Shown: positions 45,028-53,717 of the stretch, one piece after another
How positions within the stretch are numbered: the stretch's first letter is position 1
Layout of the letters: the number at the start of each line of letters is the position of its first letter
NCBI GenBank assembly: GCA_029203165.1
Contig: CP119308.1
Span: 1,612,001-1,676,000, forward strand
Length of the DNA: 64,000 bases
Direction: 5' to 3'
Source: Candidatus Microbacterium colombiense
GTDB taxonomy: Bacteria > Actinomycetota > Actinomycetes > Actinomycetales > Microbacteriaceae
Translations under genes and position numbers: made by a program
Notes under the pieces: model-generated
What the model was told of the DNA's origin: nothing
Seen by the model: the letters and a program-made list of their open reading frames with translations, nothing else
Databases searched by the model: none

Positions 45028-45733
45028 GTGGTTCTGGCAGCGTGACGATGCACCGCGCCGCACTCTGGCCCTGCGCAGCAGGGGAGATCAGGGCGACGCC
45101 ACCCGTGTCGATTTCGCCGAGCTCGCCCCGGAGCTTCCGCGTTTCCTGGGGCAGGCGGCGTACCTGCAGCTCGGGTACTTCGAGACCCTGACGCGTCTCA
45201 TCCGTGCCACACCGGAGCTGTCCGAGAAGGAGTCGCTGTCACGGGCTGCGGGCGCCGCACTCACCAAGCACCGCGCGATCGTCGATCTGATCGCCGAGCG
45301 GGGAGACGATCCGACGCAGCTCATGCTGCCCTTCCGTGAGCATCTCGACGCCTTCCGTCGGAAGACGATCGGTGCCCGCCCCCGTGAGACGCTCCTCGCC
45401 GTCTACATCACCGCCGGGATGCTCGACGACTTCTATCTCGCGCTCGCATCGAGCTACGGCGATCCCGGTCGACGTGTGGCCGGCATCCTGCGCGAGGACG
45501 ACGCCCGTCATGAGATCGTCGCGATCATCCAGGAGACCATCGAGAGCGACGAGGAATGGCGCTCCCTGCTGTCGATGTGGGCTCGCCGTCTTGTCGGCGA
45601 CACGATCCTGGTGTGCCGTTCCGCGTTGCGTCCGGAGACGCTCGCCGTCGCCGATGAGCGCATCGAACCGGTCTACACCGAGCTCATGGGGGCGCACGCG
45701 CGTCGGATGGACGCGATGGGACTGGCCTCCTAG
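45020..45733 (+). CDS. Ferritin-like-fold protein (MiaE-like, PF13794 type)
   Basis: A 237-residue mostly helical protein. Glu/His-containing helices (YFETLTRLIRATPELSEKES, ALTKHRAIVDLIAERGDD, REDDARHEIVAII) match the actinobacterial ferritin-like family related to tRNA hydroxylase MiaE. The ligand pattern is incomplete in what I can read, so metal binding is uncertain. The GTG at 45020 follows AGGGAGA. In related genomes it sits between the DEAD-box helicase and DUF3107, as here. Its stop overlaps the stop of the convergent membrane-protein gene. Confidence 0.82.
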   Translation: MVKWFWQRDDAPRRTLALRSRGDQGDATRVDFAELAPELPRFLGQAAYLQLGYFETLTRLIRATPELSEKESLSRAAGAALTKHRAIVDLIAERGDDPTQLMLPFREHLDAFRRKTIGARPRETLLAVYITAGMLDDFYLALASSYGDPGRRVAGILREDDARHEIVAIIQETIESDEEWRSLLSMWARRLVGDTILVCRSALRPETLAVADERIEPVYTELMGAHARRMDAMGLAS

Positions 45734-46242
45734 CGGGGAGACCGCTCCAGCCTGCGGGTCAGCCTCCAGGCGATCAGCAGGGGGATGGCCCCCAGCACCC
45801 CGAACGAGATGTCGATCAGTTGCCAGCCGAGCGGGATGCCGCGTGCGCTCCCGGCGATCAGCGCGAGCGGGATGATCCCGACACAGGCGATCACACCGAA
45901 CTGGATCACCCAGATGTTGCGCACGGGATCGATGAGCGGTCCGATGAACACGACCGCCAGCACGATGTGCGCAAAGGCGAGCCAATCCGTGCCGTAGGAG
46001 ATGAAGGGATAGCGCCCGTCGACGTCGACCAGCGCGGCGGCGACGCGGTCCACCCAGGAGGTGGCGTCGGGGAACCACCCGGCCAGGGGAGTGCTGTGCA
46101 ACAGCTCGGAACCCAGCGACACCTCGGCGCGCAGCGGGAAGGCGGTGATACCGCTGACGAGCAGTCCGAACATCAGGATGCCGATGCAGATCCGGATCCA
46201 CCGCAGCGTTCGTTGCTCGGTCACGATCGTCCGCTCGGTCAC
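45730..46242 (-). CDS. Membrane protein of unknown function (170 residues)
   Basis: Four hydrophobic segments are visible (about 14-36, 87-104, 109-128, 138-156). Between the first and second is a 50-residue outer loop with LLHSTPLAGWFPDATSW and DGRYPFISYGTDWLAFAHI. I do not recognise a named family. The gene is convergent with the ferritin-fold gene, sharing four bases at the stops. The ATG at 46242 is the first of two near-identical ERTIVTE/RTLRW-type starts, so the true start may be slightly internal. Confidence 0.75.
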   Translation of the reverse strand: MTERTIVTEQRTLRWIRICIGILMFGLLVSGITAFPLRAEVSLGSELLHSTPLAGWFPDATSWVDRVAAALVDVDGRYPFISYGTDWLAFAHIVLAVVFIGPLIDPVRNIWVIQFGVIACVGIIPLALIAGSARGIPLGWQLIDISFGVLGAIPLLIAWRLTRRLERSPR

Positions 46243-46269
46243 GCTGGTCCGCTCACATCCGCGCGGACA

Positions 46270-46557
46270 TCAGATGCCGAGCGCGGCTCTCGCGTTGGCA
46301 TCCGATCGCCGACGAGCGGAGACGAGTGCGAGCGTCGCGAGAGAGGCGACGAACACGGCTCCGAGCACGCTCGCCAGCCACAGCCAGATGCTGTCCTCAC
46401 CGACACCGCCCCACTGCATCCCCGTGTAGATCAGGGCTGAGGCGGCGGTCGCGATCGCGGGAGTGAGCACCACACCGCGCAGCTCGCGGCCGCCGATCAG
46501 GAAATGCGCAGCGATGCCGAGCACGCACGCGCCGATCAGCGCGAGGAGGATGTACAC
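46270..46557 (-). CDS. Small membrane protein of unknown function (95 residues)
   Basis: Three hydrophobic spans: MYILLALIGACVLGIAAHFL, the VVLTPAIATAASALIYTGM segment, and WLWLASVLGAVFVASLATLA, ending in a basic RRRSDANARAALG tail. No domain recognised. It starts eight bases after the DUF3107 stop and is followed by the 170-residue membrane protein, so the three minus-strand genes probably form an operon. Confidence 0.75.
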   Translation of the reverse strand: MYILLALIGACVLGIAAHFLIGGRELRGVVLTPAIATAASALIYTGMQWGGVGEDSIWLWLASVLGAVFVASLATLALVSARRRSDANARAALGI

Positions 46558-46564
46558 GGTCGGA

Positions 46565-46789
46565 TCAGGCGACGAAGCCGACGCGGCGCGATTCCTCGGT
46601 GCCCAGCTCGATGTAGGCGAGGTTCGCGGTCGGGACGATGTACGAGTTGCCCTTGACGTCGGAGAAGCTGAGGTGCGGCGTGCTCTGCTCGAGGGCGGCG
46701 GCCACCTGGCTGCGGATGTCGTCGGCGCTCGAGCCGGTGTCGAAGCTCAGTTCACGGCCGGTGTTGATGATGCCGATGCGGATTTCCAC
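46565..46789 (-). CDS. DUF3107 small conserved protein
   Basis: A 74-residue protein, the normal family length, starting at the GTG at 46789 behind AAGGAG. VEIRIGIINTGRELSFDTGS, then ALEQSTPHLSFSDVKGNSYI and an ATP-synthase-epsilon-like IELGTEESRRVGF ending are diagnostic of actinobacterial DUF3107. Function unknown. The longer upstream reading to 46912 lacks a ribosome site and is rejected. Confidence 0.93.
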   Translation of the reverse strand: MEIRIGIINTGRELSFDTGSSADDIRSQVAAALEQSTPHLSFSDVKGNSYIVPTANLAYIELGTEESRRVGFVA

Positions 46790-46955
46790 GCGTGCTCCTT
46801 GAGGTACGGAACGGCCGTCGCGGGGAGCGGTGCCGTTCGAGGACTGGCCCAACTCTACCCCGGTGGTCCGACGGCGGATCCGCGCTCGGAGTGGGTTTCG
46901 CCGTGAGCGCACATCCGCCCCCCGATGTTCGGGAGGCGATGTCCGCGCACCCCGA

Positions 46956-46961
46956 TAGCGT
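46956..46961 (+). promoter_or_regulatory. -10 box of leaderless adnA
   Basis: TAGCGT is followed by seven bases and the ATG at 46969. There is no Shine-Dalgarno sequence before the ATG. Confidence 0.5.
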
Positions 46962-46968
46962 GGATCAC

Positions 46969-49900
46969 ATGACAGAGGACGCCGTGCAGGGAGACGTGGT
47001 CGGGGCGGCGGCCGAGGCCTCCGGCGTCATCATCGGCGCCCCGGGCACGGGGAAGACGCACACGCTCGTCGACCGCGTCGTGCATCTGCTCGACGTCGAG
47101 GGGATGCGGCCGGAAGAGGTGCTCGTGCTCACGCCGAGCCGCCAGGCCGCCACCGCACTGCGCGACCGCATCGGCGTGCGCATCACCCAGGCGACCCCCG
47201 GTCCGCTCGCTCGCTCCCTCGGCTCGTTCGCGTTCCAGGTCGTGCGCGGCGCCATGGTGCGTGCCGGCGACGAGCCGCCGGCCCTGCTCACGGGAGCGGA
47301 TCAGGACCGCATCATCGCCGACCTCCTCGCGGGCGACGCCGAAGATGGGCGCATCGCCTGGCCGGACGCGCTCAGCGCGTCGGTCCGCGCATCCAAGGGC
47401 TTCCGATCCGAGCTTCGGGCGTTCCTCGCCGAGTGCACCGAGCTCGGTGCACGACCTGACGAGCTCCGCGCGACCGGAGACGACGTGTGGAAGGCCACTG
47501 CCGGGTTCCTCGTCGAGTATCGTTCCGTGCTCGACGCGCTGCGGTCCGCTCATCGCGATGCCGCCGACCTCCTCGCGGAGGCGGCCGTCATCCTCGAGAC
47601 GTCGGAGGCAGCAACGCTCGGGGCGCTCGCGCCGCTGCGCGTGGTGCTGATCGACGACGCGCAGGAACTGACGCGCGGAGCGATCGCCGTGGTGCGCGCG
47701 CTGCGCGCCCGGGGGATCGCCGTGCTCGCCTTCGGTGACCCCGACATCTCGTCCGGTGCGTTCCGCGGCGCCAGCCCCGAGCTCTTCGCCCAGCTCGCCG
47801 GGGCGCTGGGGGCGGTGCACGTGCTCGACGAGCCGCATCGCCAGAATTCGGCGCTCACCGCGCTCACCCGCACGATCACGCAGGCGATCGGTGTCTCCGG
47901 ACGTGTGGATCACCGGCGCCCTCCCGGCCCTGCCCACGACGACGACGCGGCTGACGCGGCGGTGTCGACGTTCATCGCCCCGTCCCCGCACGAGGAGCTG
48001 GACCGTATCGCCGGCGTGATGCGCGAGTGGCACCTCACCGCGGGGATCCGGTGGGACCGGATGGCGGTGATCGCCCACGACACCCGGCAGGTCACCCAGT
48101 TGGAGACCGAACTCGCGGCGCGGGAGATACCGACCCGCGCCGCGGGAGTGCAGCGGCCGTTGGGCAGCGAGACGATCGTCCGTGACATCGTCGGCATCGT
48201 CCGCCTGGCCCTCACCCCGGTGGCCGAACGGACGCCGATGGAGCTGGAGGAAGCGCTGCGCACGCCGTTCGGAGGTATGGACGCGATCGGACTGCGCCGA
48301 CTCCGGGCCCGATTGCGGCACATCGAGCTCGAACTCGGCGGATCGACACCGGCCAGGGAGCTGCTGCGTCAGGCCATGGCGAACCCCGCCCATCTCACGC
48401 TCATCGATGCACCGGAGGCGCGCACCGCCACGCGTTTCGCCGAGACGATCTCGGCGGCCGCGGCGGCGGCCGATGCGGGGGAGACCGTGCACGATCTGCT
48501 CTGGCGCGTGTGGGATCAGGCGCGTGCGGTCGACGGTCGACGGCTTCACATCGCCTGGCGGGAGATCTCCCTGCAGGCGACGGGAGCCGAGACCGCGCGA
48601 TCCCTGGACGCCCTGGTGTCGCTGTTCGATGCGGCCAAACGATCCGTCGAACGCAATCCGAACCAGCGTCCCGAGGTGTTCGTGCGCGACATCCTCGACA
48701 GCGAAGTGCCCGAGGACTCGCTGTCGACACCGGAGCGGCCCGGCAGAGTCTCGCTCTTCACCCCGGCCACCGCACTGGGCACCGAGTTCGACGCGGTCGT
48801 CGTCGCCGGTGTGCAGGACGGTGTCTGGCCCAACGTCCGACTTCGCGGTGGACTGCTGCAGACCTGGCGCCTCGCAGATGCGCTCGCCGCGGAGCGCACG
48901 GGGGTGCACAGCGAACCAGCGAGCCCGCTCGACCGTCGCCGCGGCGCGCTGCATGACGAGCTCCGGCTGTTCGTGCGTGCTGTCTCGCGTGCGCGGGACC
49001 GCCTACTCATCACAGCCGTCGACGACGACGACCTCACACCGAGCGCGTTCTTCGGTTTCCTTCCGGTGCCTGATGCCCCTGAGAAGCACGCCTCGGCCGA
49101 GCACCCGCTCACGTTGCGGGGGTTAGTGGCGCGCAACAGGCGGCTGCTCACGACCTCGTCCGCTGAGAGCACGCGTCGTGAAGCGGCCGGTCAGCTCGCG
49201 GTGCTGGCTCGCGAGGGCGTGCCCGGCGCCGATCCGGCGGAGTGGTACGGCGTGCGACCGGTGTCGACGCTGTCGCCCCTACGTGATCTCGAGGTCGAGG
49301 GGGCCCGTGTCTCGCCGTCGAAGATGGAGTCCTACGAGGAGTGCGGGCTCAACTGGGTCGTCGCCGCGCTCGGAGGCGACACCGTGATGCCCCCGACCGC
49401 GGGGATCGGCACGATCGTGCACGAGGCGATGGAGAAGGTGCCGGACGGCGATCTGGAGAGTATGCGCGCGATCGTCGCGGAGCACTGGCCGGAGCTCGAT
49501 TTCGAGACGGAATGGATCGGGCGCAAGGAGAGGCGGCGCGCCGATCTGTTCGTCGATCGCCTGCACTCGTACCTGGGTGAGGTTCGCGCCGAGGGCGGAC
49601 GTGTGCTCGGCAGCGAGGCTCGCTTCGACTTCGCCGTACACCTCGACGGCACGGCGCTCGTCGACGACGGGGCGGTCCTCGACGGGACCGACGCGACACC
49701 CGAGGTCGGCCCGGTGGACCCGGAGGCGACCGGTCGACGGGCGATCGTGAGCGGGTACATCGACAGGATCGAGGCCTATCCCGAGAGCGGGGGAGAGCAC
49801 GCCCACGCCCGCGGACGCGGGTGGGTGGAGATGTCGGCCGGCTCCGGCGGGGAACGCGCCGTGGTCGTCGACCTCAAGACGGGGAAGACCGACCCCGAGT

Positions 49901-50226
49901 CCGATTCGGGAGTGCGAGAGCATGCCCAGCTCGCCGCCTATCAGGTCGCCGTGCAGCAGGGACTGATCGAGGGGGCGGTTCCGGAGGCGCTCACCGGCGC
50001 CCGGCTCGTGATCGTCTCGAAGACGCTGGCCAAGAGCGACTACCGGGTCGCTCACCAGCATCCGCTCGACGATGAGGCGCGCTCGGCGTTCCTGCGCCGA
50101 GTGGCGGATGCGGCCCGAGGCATGTCGGCATCGAGTTTCACCGCGCAGGTGGAGTCGCACTGCGCCGATACGCAGCGGCGCGTGCACCCCTGCCGCATCC
50201 ACACCGTGCCGGCGGTGAGCGCGTGA
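46969..50226 (+). CDS. adnA: AdnA-type helicase-nuclease subunit (UvrD-like motor plus RecB-family nuclease)
   Basis: A 1085-residue subunit of the actinobacterial AdnAB DNA-end resection machine. Walker A is GAPGTGKT (23-30); motif II is atypical, LIDDAQEL, as in AdnA; VVVAGVQDGVWPNV is a later helicase motif. The C-terminal nuclease has C792 in SYEECGLNW, GTIVHEAME, GYIDRIE and VVDLKTGKT (D968, K970) with LAAYQVAV. Only C1065 and C1075 are seen in the terminal region where related nucleases have an iron-sulfur cysteine set. The GTG of adnB overlaps its stop. Order adnA then adnB matches mycobacteria. Confidence 0.93.
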   Translation: MTEDAVQGDVVGAAAEASGVIIGAPGTGKTHTLVDRVVHLLDVEGMRPEEVLVLTPSRQAATALRDRIGVRITQATPGPLARSLGSFAFQVVRGAMVRAGDEPPALLTGADQDRIIADLLAGDAEDGRIAWPDALSASVRASKGFRSELRAFLAECTELGARPDELRATGDDVWKATAGFLVEYRSVLDALRSAHRDAADLLAEAAVILETSEAATLGALAPLRVVLIDDAQELTRGAIAVVRALRARGIAVLAFGDPDISSGAFRGASPELFAQLAGALGAVHVLDEPHRQNSALTALTRTITQAIGVSGRVDHRRPPGPAHDDDAADAAVSTFIAPSPHEELDRIAGVMREWHLTAGIRWDRMAVIAHDTRQVTQLETELAAREIPTRAAGVQRPLGSETIVRDIVGIVRLALTPVAERTPMELEEALRTPFGGMDAIGLRRLRARLRHIELELGGSTPARELLRQAMANPAHLTLIDAPEARTATRFAETISAAAAAADAGETVHDLLWRVWDQARAVDGRRLHIAWREISLQATGAETARSLDALVSLFDAAKRSVERNPNQRPEVFVRDILDSEVPEDSLSTPERPGRVSLFTPATALGTEFDAVVVAGVQDGVWPNVRLRGGLLQTWRLADALAAERTGVHSEPASPLDRRRGALHDELRLFVRAVSRARDRLLITAVDDDDLTPSAFFGFLPVPDAPEKHASAEHPLTLRGLVARNRRLLTTSSAESTRREAAGQLAVLAREGVPGADPAEWYGVRPVSTLSPLRDLEVEGARVSPSKMESYEECGLNWVVAALGGDTVMPPTAGIGTIVHEAMEKVPDGDLESMRAIVAEHWPELDFETEWIGRKERRRADLFVDRLHSYLGEVRAEGGRVLGSEARFDFAVHLDGTALVDDGAVLDGTDATPEVGPVDPEATGRRAIVSGYIDRIEAYPESGGEHAHARGRGWVEMSAGSGGERAVVVDLKTGKTDPESDSGVREHAQLAAYQVAVQQGLIEGAVPEALTGARLVIVSKTLAKSDYRVAHQHPLDDEARSAFLRRVADAARGMSASSFTAQVESHCADTQRRVHPCRIHTVPAVSA

Positions 50227-53200
50227 CGGCCTGGGAGGGCGGCTTCGGGATATCCGCGACCGACATCGCCGCAGCCCTCGGCCTGCCGTCTCCGACGGCG
50301 GCGCAGCAGCGCGTCATCGAAGCGCCACCTGAACCTGCTCTGGTCGTGGCCGGCGCAGGAAGCGGCAAGACCGAGACGATGTCGGGCCGCGTGGTCTGGT
50401 TGGTGGCGAACGGACACGTGCGCCGCGACGAGATCCTCGGACTCACCTTCACGCGCAAGGCCGCGGGAGAACTGGCAGAGCGCATCGGGGTGCGACTCGC
50501 CGTCGTCGACGAGTACGGCCGCCGAGGACTGCTCCCGCACCTGCCGGAGATCGTGCGCTCCGGAGCCCTGCAGCGCGTCGATGCCGCCGCGTCGGGGCGT
50601 CAACGCGAACTCGTGCGGGCGAGCGTGCTGGACGAGCTCTCCGTTCTTCATCGCACGGGATGGGACGCATCGACCCCTCGTGGCGCCGAGGATCTGATGA
50701 TCCGCCCGCGAGTGTCGACCTACAACGCGTTCGCCGATGGCATCGTCCGCGAGCACGCGGCCAGGATCGGACGCGACCCCGATGTGGCCATGCTCAGCCA
50801 GGCGGCCTCGTGGATGCTCGCCCGCGAAGTCGTTCTGCGATCGGACATCCCCGAGCTCGAGAGCATCGAGTACGCGCTCGGAACGGTGATCGATGCCGTG
50901 CAGCGGCTGGCGGGCGACGCGCTGGATCACCGCGTCGATCTCGACCGGGCGGAGCGGATCGCGCGGGACCAGGCGCGAGCGTTCGAGCCCTACCGGAGCA
51001 ACAAAGACGTCGACAAGGCTGCCGAGAATCTACTCGGGCTTCCCACGATCATCCGTCTGGTCCGCGACTACATCGCCGAGAAGCAGCGTCGGGGGGTACT
51101 CGACTTCGCAGACCAGGTGGGCGGCGCCTATGACATCGTCGAGACGGCGCCGGACGTCCGGGATGAGCTGCGTGAGCTGCACCGCGTCGTGCTCCTCGAC
51201 GAGTACCAGGACACATCGGTGATCCAGACGAAGTTCCTCGCCGAGCTCTTCCGCGACACGGCGGTGATGGCCGTCGGTGATCCGCACCAGTCGATCTACG
51301 GCTGGCGGGGTGCCAGTGCGGACAACCTCTATGCCTTCTCCCGCTCCTTCGCGAGCGGAGGTGTGGCCCAGACCTACAGCCTGATGACGAGCTGGCGCAA
51401 CGACCGGTCGATCCTCGACATCGCGAACAGCGTGCTCCTACCGTTGCAGCGCCCGGAGCTCGACGTTCCGCCTCTCGACCCCCGTCCCGGCGCCGACGAG
51501 GGCGCCGTGGCCGTGCGCTATCCGTTCACCGTCGACGACGAGGCGGCCGACGTGGCCGACTGGTTCGTCGCGCGCCGCGCCGCGCACGACGACGGGCCGG
51601 TGCGCACCAGGCCGCACACCGGCGCGATCCTGTTCCGCTCGAAACGGCACATGCAGACGTTCGCCGCTGCCCTCGCCGCACGCGATGTGCCGCACCGCAT
51701 CCTCGGCCTGGGCGGATTGCTGGCCACTCCCGAGGTCGTCGATGTCGTCTCGGTACTGCGGGTCGTCCACGACCCCACCGCGGGTTCTCCGCTCATCCGT
51801 CTGCTGACCGGTCCCCGGTTCGGCGTGGGTGTCGCCGACATGGCCGCCCTCTACGATCTCGGACGCACGCTCGCAGAGCGCGACACCTCGATGATGCCCC
51901 TTCCCGACGAGGTCCGCGCCCGGCTCCGGTCGTCGCGAGGAGCGGACGAAGCCGTGTCGATCGTCGACGCCGTCGACGTCGTCCGTGCCGTGCGGGACGA
52001 CTACCGGATGCTGGAGCGCATCACCCCGGTCGGTCGCCAGCGGATCCGCGCGGCGGGGGAGATGCTGGAGCGTCTGCGCAGGGCCGCGTCCCAGCCGATC
52101 CCCGAGCTGATCCGCCTGATCGAGCTCGAGCTCCGGCTCGACATCGAGCTCGCGGCGAACGAGACGCGGGGACCGGCGCGGATCGCCGCGACGCAGTTGC
52201 GCGCGTTCTCCGACGAGGTCCGTGCCTTCCTCGCCGCAGACGATCGCGGCACGATCGGGAGCCTTCTCGCGTGGCTCGACAAAGCGGAGAGCACGGATGA
52301 GCTGATGCCTCGGCCCGAACCTCCCGAGCCCGGTGTCGTGCAGCTCCTCACGATCCACGGCTCGAAGGGCCTGGAATGGGACGCGGTCGCCGTCGTGCGT
52401 CTCGTGGTCGACGAACTCCCCGGGCGCGTCTCCGACACCTCCGGTTGGTTCGGTTTCGGTGTCGTCCCGTTCGCCCTGCGCGGGGATCGCGACGCGCTGC
52501 CCACCTTCGCGTGGGATCCGGAGTCGGCCATGGCGGGAGAGGACGACCCGAAGAAGCGCCACACTCTCGCGCAATCATCGCTCTCGGGCGGCGCGACCAA
52601 GGCCAATCCCCAGGGGGGCGCCCTCAAGCGTTTCAAGGATCACTACCGGCAGTACCAGCAGCAGGAGGAACGTCGTCTGGCCTACGTGGCGGTGACCCGC
52701 GCCCGTACGGATCTGTTGCTCAGCGGTTCGCACTGGGCGGGACAGAAGTCTCCTCGTATGCCCAGTCCGTACCTCGTCGAGGCGATGGACGTGCTCGGGC
52801 TCGCACAGATCGAACCGGTGGATCCCGAAGATAATCCCTATGACGGACCGGGCTCCACAGCGAGCTGGCCCCTGGACCCGCTCGGCGCACGCCGTCCGCG
52901 TGTCGCGGCGGCGGCGGAGGCCGTCGAGGCCGCAGCGATGGCGCCCGAGGCGATCGACCCCTCGCCCGCTCTCGCACGCCTTCTCGCCGAGCGCGCGGCG
53001 CGATTGCGGGGAACCGACGCGGTCGCTCCGACGCGAGTACCCGCGTCACGCTTCAAGGACTACGTCGGCGACTATTCCGCCACGGTCGCATCGATCGTGC
53101 GGCCCATGCCGGAACGGCCCTACCGGCAGACGCGCCTGGGCACGCTGTTCCACGCGTGGGTCGAACGCCGCTCGGAACTCGTGGGTGTGGGCGTGCGCGT

Positions 53201-53717
53201 CGACGAGGCGCTCTGGGAGATCGACGAAGACGAGTCCGACGGTGCGGAGGCAGCGGGAACGTTGGCGCCCGGGTCGTCGGCGGCCGCGGCTGATGAGATC
53301 GATCTCGCTGCGCTGCAGGCGACGTTCGAACGCAGTGAATGGGGATCGCTCTCGCCGATCGCGGTGGAGATCGAGATCGACTTCACCCTGGGCAGCGGGC
53401 TGCCGGATGCCGTCGGGCGCGAGCACATCGTGATCTGCAAGCTCGATGCCGTGTACCGCAGGGCCGATCGAGGCGACCGCATCGAGATCGTGGACTGGAA
53501 GACGGGCAAGGCGCCGCGGACCCCGCAGGAGCGGGAGGAGCGGATGCTGCAGCTCGCGCTCTACCGTCTCGCCTACCATCGTCGATTCGGCGTACCGCTC
53601 GACGACATCGACGTCGCTCTCTACTACGTCGCCGACGATCTCGTCATCCGCGACGACCGGGTCTACTCGGAATCCGAGCTCTTCCATCGCTGGAGCGCTG
53701 CACGCGCCGCGCGCTGA
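50223..53717 (+). CDS. adnB: AdnB-type ATP-dependent helicase-nuclease subunit
   Basis: A 1164-residue lead motor of AdnAB. Walker A is GAGSGKTET (44-50), motif Ia LGLTFTRKAAGELAERIG, motif II LLDEYQDTS (around 324-331), motif III GDPHQSIYGWRGAS, motif V LLTIHGSKGLEWDAVAVV and motif VI YVAVTRARTDL. The nuclease domain has GTLFHAWVE, EIVDWKTGKAP (D1091, K1093) and LALYRLAYHR. All motor and nuclease residues look intact. It starts in a GTGA overlap with adnA. Its last 55 bases overlap the convergent pseudokinase gene. Confidence 0.95.
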   Translation: MTAWEGGFGISATDIAAALGLPSPTAAQQRVIEAPPEPALVVAGAGSGKTETMSGRVVWLVANGHVRRDEILGLTFTRKAAGELAERIGVRLAVVDEYGRRGLLPHLPEIVRSGALQRVDAAASGRQRELVRASVLDELSVLHRTGWDASTPRGAEDLMIRPRVSTYNAFADGIVREHAARIGRDPDVAMLSQAASWMLAREVVLRSDIPELESIEYALGTVIDAVQRLAGDALDHRVDLDRAERIARDQARAFEPYRSNKDVDKAAENLLGLPTIIRLVRDYIAEKQRRGVLDFADQVGGAYDIVETAPDVRDELRELHRVVLLDEYQDTSVIQTKFLAELFRDTAVMAVGDPHQSIYGWRGASADNLYAFSRSFASGGVAQTYSLMTSWRNDRSILDIANSVLLPLQRPELDVPPLDPRPGADEGAVAVRYPFTVDDEAADVADWFVARRAAHDDGPVRTRPHTGAILFRSKRHMQTFAAALAARDVPHRILGLGGLLATPEVVDVVSVLRVVHDPTAGSPLIRLLTGPRFGVGVADMAALYDLGRTLAERDTSMMPLPDEVRARLRSSRGADEAVSIVDAVDVVRAVRDDYRMLERITPVGRQRIRAAGEMLERLRRAASQPIPELIRLIELELRLDIELAANETRGPARIAATQLRAFSDEVRAFLAADDRGTIGSLLAWLDKAESTDELMPRPEPPEPGVVQLLTIHGSKGLEWDAVAVVRLVVDELPGRVSDTSGWFGFGVVPFALRGDRDALPTFAWDPESAMAGEDDPKKRHTLAQSSLSGGATKANPQGGALKRFKDHYRQYQQQEERRLAYVAVTRARTDLLLSGSHWAGQKSPRMPSPYLVEAMDVLGLAQIEPVDPEDNPYDGPGSTASWPLDPLGARRPRVAAAAEAVEAAAMAPEAIDPSPALARLLAERAARLRGTDAVAPTRVPASRFKDYVGDYSATVASIVRPMPERPYRQTRLGTLFHAWVERRSELVGVGVRVDEALWEIDEDESDGAEAAGTLAPGSSAAAADEIDLAALQATFERSEWGSLSPIAVEIEIDFTLGSGLPDAVGREHIVICKLDAVYRRADRGDRIEIVDWKTGKAPRTPQEREERMLQLALYRLAYHRRFGVPLDDIDVALYYVADDLVIRDDRVYSESELFHRWSAARAAR

